Source: Bryobacterales bacterium
GTDB lineage: Bacteria > Acidobacteriota > Terriglobia > Bryobacterales > Bryobacteraceae
Assembly: GCA_016880505.1 (NCBI GenBank)
Contig: JAEHDI010000306.1
Location: 1-6,524 of the forward strand
DNA: 6,524 nt
Direction: 5' to 3'
Below are positions 1 through 5,439 of the stretch, piece by piece. The notes beneath the pieces are model-generated. The model ran no database searches and was not told the origin of the DNA. It saw only the letters and a program-made list of their open reading frames with translations. Numbering within the stretch: the stretch's first letter is position 1; each line of letters opens with the position of its first letter. Position numbers and translations under genes: made by a program.

Positions 1-1212
1 AAGGCAGTTCACAATCTCGTCTTCGATCTGCTCGGGCGCGCAGAAGATGTGGGCGTCATCCTGCGTGAAGCCGCGGACACGCAACAGCCCGTGCATGACG
101 CCGGAGCGTTCGTACCGGTACACCGTGCCGAGCTCGCCCAGCCGGACCGGCAGGTCCCGGTAGCTTCGCATCCTGTCCTGGTAGATGAGGATGTGGAACG
201 GACAGTTCATGGGCCTGAGCTGATACTCGGCGTCGTCCAACTCCATTCGGGCGAACATGTTCTCGGCGTAAAAGTTGTAGTGGCCGGACGTCTTCCAGAG
301 GTCGGCGCGGGCCACGTGGGGAGTGTAGACGAGCGAATAGCCGCGGGCGACATACTGGTCGCGCATCCAGTCCTCGATGAGCTTGCGGACGACCCCGCCT
401 TTGGGGTGGAAGAACGCAAGCCCCGGGCCGGCCAGTTCCTGGATGCTGAACAAGTCGAGTTCCCTGCCGAGCTTCCGGTGATCGCGCTTCTTGGCCTCCT
501 CAAGCTGATGCAGGTAGGCCTCGAGTTCCTTCCGGGTAAAGAAGGCCGTCCCGTAGATGCGCTGCATCTGGTGGCTGTGCTCGTCGCCGCGCCAGTACGC
601 GCCAGCGATGGAGAGCAGCTTGAACGCCTTGATGCGCGAGGTCGAGGGCACATGCGGGCCACGGCAGAAGTCGATGAAATGCGGGCCGAGGGTGTACTCG
701 GAGAACATGTCGTCGGCGCGCTCCTCGATGAGTTCGCACTTCATCTGCTCACCCATTTCGGCGTACTTCTTCAGCCCCTCCGCCTTGGGAGTCAGCCTGC
801 GTTCGTAGGGCAGGTCCTTCGCCTGGAGTTCCCACATTTTCGACTCGATTTTCTCGAGGTCTTCCGGCGTGAACGGCTCGTCGCGCAGGAAGTCGTAGTA
901 GAAACCGTTGTCGATCGGCGGCCCGATCCCGAGCTTCGTATTTGGATACAGTTCGAGCACGGCGGCTGCCATCAAATGGGCGGTGGAGTGGCGGTAGACT
1001 TCGAGGGCTTCCGGATTCTTCGTCGTCAGGATTTCGAGTGTTACATCCGATTCAAGGGGGCGTGTCAGGTCGTACAGGCTCCCATTGACGCGCGCGACGA
1101 CGGCCTCGTCGGCGAGGCGTGATCCGATCTTTCTGGCGATATCGATGGGACGGACACCCGCCGGATGCTCTTGCCGGCTGCCATCCGGCAGAGTAACACT
1201 AATGGTGCTCAT
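1..1212 (-). CDS. thrS: Threonyl-tRNA synthetase, N-terminal 404 residues (3' end cut by window edge)
   Basis: Cytoplasmic class II aminoacyl-tRNA synthetase that charges tRNA-Thr with threonine and edits mischarged Ser-tRNA. The translation begins MSTISVTLPDGSRQ, the usual ThrRS start, so the ATG at 1212-1210 is well placed. The TGS domain spans about residues 1-62. The editing (SAD) domain follows with its ligands H75, H79, C183 and H187, in HSTAH and CRGPH. The class II core starts around residue 250. It contains MNCPFH, with zinc ligand C337, then motif 2 (YRYERSG, R366/E368) and GFTQDDAHIFC, with zinc ligand H388. The 51-residue gap between C337 and H388 equals that of E. coli (C334-H385). 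The family is usually about 640 residues, so roughly 240 residues, including the third zinc ligand, motif 3 and the anticodon-binding domain, lie beyond base 1. The gene is divergent from the sigma factor gene. No Shine-Dalgarno is visible; a palindrome (1217-1230) occupies that position. Identification is certain from motif order. Confidence 0.98.
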   Translation of the reverse strand, partial: MSTISVTLPDGSRQEHPAGVRPIDIARKIGSRLADEAVVARVNGSLYDLTRPLESDVTLEILTTKNPEALEVYRHSTAHLMAAAVLELYPNTKLGIGPPIDNGFYYDFLRDEPFTPEDLEKIESKMWELQAKDLPYERRLTPKAEGLKKYAEMGEQMKCELIEERADDMFSEYTLGPHFIDFCRGPHVPSTSRIKAFKLLSIAGAYWRGDEHSHQMQRIYGTAFFTRKELEAYLHQLEEAKKRDHRKLGRELDLFSIQELAGPGLAFFHPKGGVVRKLIEDWMRDQYVARGYSLVYTPHVARADLWKTSGHYNFYAENMFARMELDDAEYQLRPMNCPFHILIYQDRMRSYRDLPVRLGELGTVYRYERSGVMHGLLRVRGFTQDDAHIFCAPEQIEDEIVNCL

Positions 1213-1216
1213 AAGG

Positions 1217-1230
1217 GCTGAATTTTCAGC
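1217..1230. repeat. Small palindrome at the thrS ribosome-binding position
   Basis: GCTGAATTTTCAGC contains perfect 6-base arms (GCTGAA / TTCAGC) around TT. It ends 5 bases before the thrS ATG, exactly where a Shine-Dalgarno would be expected, and none is present. It could be a hairpin in the thrS leader or a DNA operator. The palindrome is seen directly; any function is speculation. Confidence 0.45.
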
Positions 1231-1259
1231 GTAACACAGGCTTCACTTTCGTCCGTCGC
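1231..1259 (+). promoter_or_regulatory. Candidate ECF-type promoter for the sigma operon
   Basis: GTAACA (1231-1236), then 17 bases, then CGTCGC (1254-1259) resembles the AAC-containing -35 and CGTC-containing -10 elements that many ECF sigma factors use, often to drive their own genes. Transcription would begin near 1265, about 55 bases before the sigma start. The match is short and one of several that could be drawn in GC-rich DNA, so this is a weak call. Confidence 0.25.
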
Positions 1260-1272
1260 GCTGCGGCAGCGC
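1258..1272. repeat. 15-base palindrome upstream of the sigma gene
   Basis: GCGCTGC-G-GCAGCGC is a perfect inverted repeat with 7-base arms and a single central base. It lies just after the candidate ECF -10 element. In RNA it would fold as a 6-bp stem with a three-base loop. It could be an operator or a leader hairpin, or chance in a GC-rich stretch. Confidence 0.4.
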
Positions 1273-1300
1273 CGCGGCCCGCTTCCGCGCTAAGATTGAA

Positions 1301-1307
1301 GAAGGAG
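1301..1307 (+). promoter_or_regulatory. Shine-Dalgarno of the sigma factor gene
   Basis: GAAGGAG sits 11 bases before the GTG at 1319 and 14 bases before the ATG at 1322. Spacing therefore favours the GTG slightly. The two starts differ by a single residue, so the protein is practically unchanged. Confidence 0.7.
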
Positions 1308-1318
1308 AACTCGGGTCC

Positions 1319-1948
1319 GTGATGGGCCAGCCTTCCACGCAAGCCATTACGTTTGACGAATCGAACCTGGTAGAACGGGCCCAGGGCGGTGACGCGCGTG
1401 CCTTCACAGAACTCGTCAACCAGTACGAGCGTAAGATCTTCAGGCTGGCGAAGCACATCACACAGAGCCAGGAAGACGCGGAAGACGTGCTTCAGGAGAC
1501 GTTCCTGAAGGCTTACGAACACCTGCCCGAGTTCCAGCGGCAGTCAAAGTTCTACACGTGGCTTGTGCGCATTGCGGTAAACGAGTCGCTGATGAAGCTC
1601 CGCAAGCGCAGGACGGCACGGACGGTGTCTCTGGACGAGGGCATCGACACCGGAGAAGAGACTGTAGCGCGAGAGATCGCGGTCTGGGAAGACAATCCCG
1701 AGGAACGGTATTCGAGAGAGGAGTTGCGCAGGATTCTCGACGAGGCGATCGACGCCCTGCCACCAATCTTTCGTACCGTATTCGTGCTCCGCGATATCGA
1801 TGAGCTTTCCACGGAAGAGACGGCCGGCGTGCTGAACATTTCCATTCCCGCCGTCAAGAGCCGGCTTCTGCGCGCGCGGTTGCAGCTTCGGGACCGGCTC
1901 ACGCGATTTTTCAAGCGGAAAGGAGACGACGTCTTTGCTTACTTGTAA
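1319..1948 (+). CDS. ECF-family RNA polymerase sigma factor (RpoE-like)
   Basis: Alternative sigma-70 family factor of the extracytoplasmic-function type; it directs RNA polymerase to stress-response promoters when released from its anti-sigma partner. At 209 residues it has the usual ECF size. Region 2 covers about residues 30-98, including the core-binding/-10 segment around EDAEDVLQETFLKAY (52-66) and the FYTWLVRIAVN helix (78-88) followed by a basic KLRKRR run. An acidic linker (about 104-136) joins it to region 4 (about 137-192). Region 4 carries LPPIFRTVFVLRDIDELS and the helix-turn-helix NISIPAVKSRLLRARLQL that reads the -35 box. There is no region 1 or 3 and no C-terminal extension. 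The start is GTG 1319 or ATG 1322 behind a good Shine-Dalgarno. Its last 14 bases overlap the anti-sigma gene, indicating one operon with coupled translation. Family assignment is certain; the regulon and the exact ECF subgroup cannot be told from here. Confidence 0.95.
   Translation: MMGQPSTQAITFDESNLVERAQGGDARAFTELVNQYERKIFRLAKHITQSQEDAEDVLQETFLKAYEHLPEFQRQSKFYTWLVRIAVNESLMKLRKRRTARTVSLDEGIDTGEETVAREIAVWEDNPEERYSREELRRILDEAIDALPPIFRTVFVLRDIDELSTEETAGVLNISIPAVKSRLLRARLQLRDRLTRFFKRKGDDVFAYL
1919..1925 (+). promoter_or_regulatory. Shine-Dalgarno deciding the anti-sigma TTG start
   Basis: AAAGGAG lies within the end of the sigma gene, 9 bases before the TTG at 1935. The next in-frame start, ATG at 1956, would be 30 bases away, too far. 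This supports the TTG start, which also keeps the conserved first cysteine of the zinc domain. Confidence 0.75.
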
Positions 1949-2177
1949 GGCCTTCATGGACGAACTCTCCGAGTACCTCGACGGTACCATTCAGGAGGAG
2001 ATGCGCCAGCAGCTTGAGGCGCACGTTACGGAGTGCCCGAACTGCTGGGTGATGGTGGATACCACCAAACGGACCATCCAGATTTACAAGGGCATGGATC
2101 CTCAGCCCCTGGCTGAGGATCTGCACCGCCGCCTCATGAACGCTCTTGAAAAGAAGATGGCAGGCCAGCATCCTTAG
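1935..2177 (+). CDS. Soluble zinc-binding (ZAS / zf-HC2) anti-sigma factor
   Basis: Small 80-residue protein expected to bind and silence the sigma factor encoded just upstream. It has the zinc anti-sigma signature: C4, the helix FMDELSEYLDGTI, then H30-x3-C34-x2-C37 (HVTECPNC). No transmembrane segment or sensor domain follows; the tail (38-80) is a short polar helix-forming stretch ending KKMAGQHP, so it should act in the cytoplasm. The start chosen is TTG 1935, with a Shine-Dalgarno 9 bases upstream; an ATG start at 1956 would drop C4. The gene overlaps the sigma gene by 14 bases in another frame, a typical way to keep sigma and anti-sigma in balance. Ligand spacing C-x25-H-x3-C-x2-C is the spacing I recall for RsrA of Streptomyces, a redox-sensing anti-sigma. 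Many ZAS proteins are not redox sensors, so the signal is open. Its 3' end overlaps the convergent addA by 44 bases. Confidence 0.9.
   Translation: MLTCKAFMDELSEYLDGTIQEEMRQQLEAHVTECPNCWVMVDTTKRTIQIYKGMDPQPLAEDLHRRLMNALEKKMAGQHP
2097..2121 (-). terminator. Perfect 11-bp hairpin after the addA stop, inside the anti-sigma gene
   Basis: GATCCTCAGCC, a CCT loop, then GGCTGAGGATC form a perfect 11-bp stem with a three-base loop; two G-U pairs could extend it in RNA. On the minus strand it starts 12 bases after the addA stop codon (2136-2134), the position of a terminator or 3'-end stabilising hairpin for the addBA mRNA. No T-run follows on either strand, so it is not a canonical intrinsic terminator. 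It also encodes anti-sigma residues 55-63 on the plus strand. The structure is certain; the function is inferred. Confidence 0.45.
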
Positions 2178-5100
2178 CAGCCTGTCCGCGTCCGGCCGGA
2201 CATAAACCGCGGTAGAACGGACACCATCGGCACTGCCGGCCTTCCCGTAACGGGAAACTGAGCTTGTTTTGCGCCTCGCGGAACCTCCCCACGCTTCCGC
2301 GTGCAGCGGCGAGGGCCGCTTCGGAGAGATCCACAGAGACGGACCTGCCCGGCCTGAGGAAGCAGACGTACGCTTCGTCAGGCAGCCGCCCGCACACCCG
2401 TTCGAGGGCAAGCGCGTAGAGGCGTAGTTGCAGCGCGTAGTCATCGGCCCGCGGGTGGGCATCCTCATCCCGAATGTCGTTGGTTTTGTAGTCCACGAGC
2501 ACAAGCCGGCCGTTTTCCTCAAACCAGAGGTCGATCTGGCCGTGCAGCACGATGTCGTCGACGGCAAGGAGGAAATCGAACTCCCGTTCGATCCTGTCCG
2601 CGCGACGGACCCGGCACCCAAGCGGGCCCGCATCGAACCGGGCCTTCAGTTCCACGGCCTCCGCGCCCGGAAGCTCTATGGCGGCGCCCGCAAGCAGAGC
2701 GTGAACCTGAAGTCCGAACTCGGCGGCATCGGGTTCGTCCAGCTCCTCACGTACAGACTGGCTCTCGTATCCCCCGCCGGCGGCCGGCCGGGGGACGCCG
2801 CTCCATCCCAGGTAGCGATCGAGAAAATAGCGGTGTGGGCATTGTTCGAAGGCAAGAATCGCCGTCACCGAAGCGGAGGAATCGTGCTGGCCGGACGCCG
2901 CGCCATGAGGTACGAGGAGTTCTTCCACCGGCAACGAGAAGTCTCTCTCACGCATTTCCACCGCCTCAGGTGGGCCGGCTGCGCGAAACAACCGCACCTC
3001 GAAATGCGCGCCTACGGGGGCAAAAACCCGCGGCCCTGCGTCGGTCTGTTGGAGATCGATGCCGAACGCTCCGGCGACCCTCTCCGCCCTCGCGCCGGGC
3101 CGGTCAGTCCTCGCGAACGAGAGTACAAGGTGCTCCTCCGCTCGAGTCATGGCGACGTACAGCAGGCGGTCCTCCTCCTCACGCTCACGGGCGTCGGTCA
3201 GGGCCATGGACTCCACATGGAAGACGTCGTCCACATAGCCGCTTCCCGCCGGATTCCGCCACCGGACTCCGAGTCGGCCTTCCGGCGCAAGGCACAGTGA
3301 AGGCTGGGTGTCGTTCGTATGGCGATGGAGCGCCGCCAGCAAGACAACCGGGAACTCCAGCCCCTTCGCCTGATGGATGGACATCACCCGCACGGCATTC
3401 GAGGAGTCGTCCGGCGGCGCGTCGGCCTCTGTTGCCGCCTCGCGAATCCATTCGAGATCCTCGACGAGTTCGTTCACCGGACGCGGCTGCGCACAGTGCC
3501 AGTCACAAACCAGCGCGAGCAGCTTATCCACATTGGCCCGGGCGCGCCCATCCAGTTGACTTCCGTATCCCGAGCCGTCGATGGCGTCAAGCAGCAGGCG
3601 ATCGGGCGGAACGTCGTCGCGTACGCTCCGAAGCCGGTTCAACAGATCGCGGAATCCCCGGAGCCGCTCGAGGTCCCCGGCGTCGAACGAGGAAAGGTCC
3701 AGATGATCGAGCCGCCGCAGCACAGTGCCGAGCCTGTCGTGCGATTTCATCCGCAACAGTGTCTCGTCGGCGACACCTCCCAGGGGAGATCGCAGAACGC
3801 CCGCCAGCGCGATCTCGTCCCGTGGATTGTCGATCGCGCGGAGAAGCAGAACCAGATCCCGCACTTCGCGGGCCTCATAAAAGGTTTGCCCACCTGTCGT
3901 CAGATAAGGAACATCAAATTCCTTAAAGGCGCGCTCAATCGGCGGGAGGGCGGTGTTCGCGCGCACAAGAATCGCAAAATCGCGAAAACGGGCCGCGCGG
4001 GGATCGTTGAGAGATCCGATTTTCAGTTTCCCTTCGAGCTCGCGGATGCGCCGTGCGATCCAGCGGGCCTCGACGTCCGCCGGATCCGCCGGTTTCGCGG
4101 CACAAGCTACGATCACCTCCACCGACGGTTCGGTTTTCCGGCAGAATTGCCGCTTCGCCTTCAATTCGCGCAGCTCGATACCCGGAGCGTCCGCCAGGAC
4201 GCATTCCGCCGCCGAAAGGATCGCCTGACGGCTGCGGTAATTCTCGTCTAGCTCGTCGACTTTCCACCTTGCGCTCTCGATGCCTTTCCGGTACTCCCGG
4301 AACGCTTCCGGCGCGGCTTGCCGGAATCCGTAAATAGACTGGTTGATGTCACCGACAGCAAAGAACCGTTCCGGTGACCGGATCAGGTTCACGATCTTCC
4401 ATTGGAGCGGATTCGTGTCCTGAAGCTCGTCCATCAGAATGTAGTCGAAGCTCTTCCGGAGGGAATCGCGCACCTCGGGATTTCCTTCGAGCAGCCTGAT
4501 CGTGTGCTCCTCCAGATCGGAAAAATCGAGCGCGCTCAGTTCCCGCTTTCGCGACCTGTAGGCCTCGTCGATCCGCTCGATCGCCTCCACCAGCAACGCG
4601 CGGAACCGCTCGTAGTATTCCGTTGCCAGCAATGCTTGAAGTCGGGGAATCCGTCTCTTCCGTAAATCGCGGGCGGCTTCGCGATCGGGACCTGGCTTGA
4701 ACGCGTTAAGGTCGCACTTGAAATCTTTAAGCAGGCGGAAGTGTTCCGCACCCAAGGGTTTCCGTTCCAACGTTCCGGCGCGCTCCAACCAGCCCTTGAT
4801 CGAGGTAATTCTGCCTATCTGCGGTGTTGTCTTTGGCGGCGGAACCCTCGAGAGCAGGTCGTACAACTCCTGAACAATGCCGGAGAGGCTCTCTGCAGGG
4901 GGCGATGCATCCCTTCCGCGCGCGAGCGGGACGCCGGCAACTCGTTGCGCATGATAGACGTGGATCAGGCAACTTGCGAGGTCTGTCGAGAAGTAGCTCG
5001 CGTCCAGCAGCCCGCGAAACTCGGACGGCCGCTCGGTGTAGAGCCGTTCGAGCGCCGCATCGGCCGCATGGTCGAGTTCGGCCGCGCTCGCCGGTGCGTC

Positions 5101-5439
5101 CATCACTATGAATCCGGGATCGAGTCCCGCGGCCACTGAGTTCTCGCGAAGCAGCCGTGCGCAAAAACCATGGATGGTTGAAACGTACGCGCGCTCGATC
5201 TGCTCACGGACTTTCGCATCGCCGGAGAAGGCGTTGACCAGGCGCTGCTTGATCTCTGTTGCGGCCTTTTCGGTGAACGTTATGGCAAGAACGCGGAGCG
5301 GTGATACGCCACGCGCGGACACCAGCCAGCAAAACCGCTCCACCAGCACACGGGTCTTGCCGGAGCCAGGTCCCGCGACGACGCAGACATCCTGTCCACT
5401 GCGTTCGACGGCCGCCTTCTGCTTCGGCGAGAGTGTCAT
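2134..5439 (-). CDS. addA: AddA-like helicase-nuclease subunit (UvrD-type helicase with C-terminal PD-(D/E)XK nuclease)
   Basis: Motor and nuclease subunit of the AddAB complex, which unwinds and resects double-strand DNA ends for RecA-mediated repair. The 1101-residue protein has all superfamily 1A helicase motifs: Q7, Walker A AGPGSGKT (22-29), ITFTEKAA (53-60), TIHGF (88-92), Walker B DELQDT (337-342), GDINQSIYGFRQA (363-375), DENYRS (398-403), HQAKGLEFP (689-697) and YVAMTRAEEH (761-770). The RecB-family nuclease follows: H913, D970 (GQIDLW), D983 and K985 (DYKT), and Q1004-x3-Y1008, all present, so it should be active. C867, with C1070-x2-C1073-x6-C1080, predicts a 4Fe-4S cluster pinning the nuclease. 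Start ATG 5439 has GGGAGGG 8 bases upstream and overlaps the addB stop as ATGA; the frame stays open to 5631 but that part lies within addB. Bacillus AddA is about 1230 residues and, as far as I recall, lacks the Fe-S cysteines, so an AdnA/AdnB-like or other RecB-like relative is the main alternative. Confidence 0.9.
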   Translation of the reverse strand: MTLSPKQKAAVERSGQDVCVVAGPGSGKTRVLVERFCWLVSARGVSPLRVLAITFTEKAATEIKQRLVNAFSGDAKVREQIERAYVSTIHGFCARLLRENSVAAGLDPGFIVMDAPASAAELDHAADAALERLYTERPSEFRGLLDASYFSTDLASCLIHVYHAQRVAGVPLARGRDASPPAESLSGIVQELYDLLSRVPPPKTTPQIGRITSIKGWLERAGTLERKPLGAEHFRLLKDFKCDLNAFKPGPDREAARDLRKRRIPRLQALLATEYYERFRALLVEAIERIDEAYRSRKRELSALDFSDLEEHTIRLLEGNPEVRDSLRKSFDYILMDELQDTNPLQWKIVNLIRSPERFFAVGDINQSIYGFRQAAPEAFREYRKGIESARWKVDELDENYRSRQAILSAAECVLADAPGIELRELKAKRQFCRKTEPSVEVIVACAAKPADPADVEARWIARRIRELEGKLKIGSLNDPRAARFRDFAILVRANTALPPIERAFKEFDVPYLTTGGQTFYEAREVRDLVLLLRAIDNPRDEIALAGVLRSPLGGVADETLLRMKSHDRLGTVLRRLDHLDLSSFDAGDLERLRGFRDLLNRLRSVRDDVPPDRLLLDAIDGSGYGSQLDGRARANVDKLLALVCDWHCAQPRPVNELVEDLEWIREAATEADAPPDDSSNAVRVMSIHQAKGLEFPVVLLAALHRHTNDTQPSLCLAPEGRLGVRWRNPAGSGYVDDVFHVESMALTDAREREEEDRLLYVAMTRAEEHLVLSFARTDRPGARAERVAGAFGIDLQQTDAGPRVFAPVGAHFEVRLFRAAGPPEAVEMRERDFSLPVEELLVPHGAASGQHDSSASVTAILAFEQCPHRYFLDRYLGWSGVPRPAAGGGYESQSVREELDEPDAAEFGLQVHALLAGAAIELPGAEAVELKARFDAGPLGCRVRRADRIEREFDFLLAVDDIVLHGQIDLWFEENGRLVLVDYKTNDIRDEDAHPRADDYALQLRLYALALERVCGRLPDEAYVCFLRPGRSVSVDLSEAALAAARGSVGRFREAQNKLSFPLREGRQCRWCPFYRGLCPAGRGQAAKDAGLPSSFQERS

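Larger units (their letters stand above)
1213..1318. promoter_or_regulatory. Divergent thrS / sigma factor intergenic region
   Basis: These 106 bases between two divergent starts must hold the thrS promoter and probably the sigma operon promoter. No convincing sigma-70 TTGACA/TATAAT pair is seen in either direction. Visible elements are a GCTGAA-TT-TTCAGC palindrome beside thrS, a possible ECF-type promoter (GTAACA, 17 bases, CGTCGC), a 15-base palindrome at 1258-1272, and the sigma-gene Shine-Dalgarno at 1301-1307. That promoters lie here follows from the divergent layout; their exact positions are inference. Confidence 0.6.

Noticed and set aside
337..342. Walker B reads DELQDT in AddA instead of the more common DEFQDT or DEAQDT (protein residue numbers)
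   Set aside because: The catalytic D, E, Q and D positions are kept; a leucine at the variable position is ordinary variation.
49..1122. Long plus-strand open frame (357 codons) opposite thrS
   Set aside because: It is antisense to an unmistakable ThrRS reading frame. Its translation shows no recognisable domain and has the V/L/E/R-rich bias of a mirrored GC-rich gene.
1956..1958. ATG as the anti-sigma start
   Set aside because: It is 30 bases from the Shine-Dalgarno and would delete the conserved C4 of the zinc domain; the TTG at 1935 is better.
2190..2201. 12-base palindrome GTCCGGCCGGAC shortly after the anti-sigma stop, considered as a terminator for the sigma operon
   Set aside because: It has no usable loop as a tight palindrome, no T-run follows, and it encodes part of the CPAGR segment beside the Fe-S cysteine of AddA, so coding constraint and GC content explain it.
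2428..4251. Several long plus-strand open frames (2428-3300, 2835-3926, 3319-4251) opposite addA
   Set aside because: All are antisense shadows of the helicase-nuclease gene. They overlap each other in different frames, show no domains and are arginine/proline-rich as expected from GC skew.
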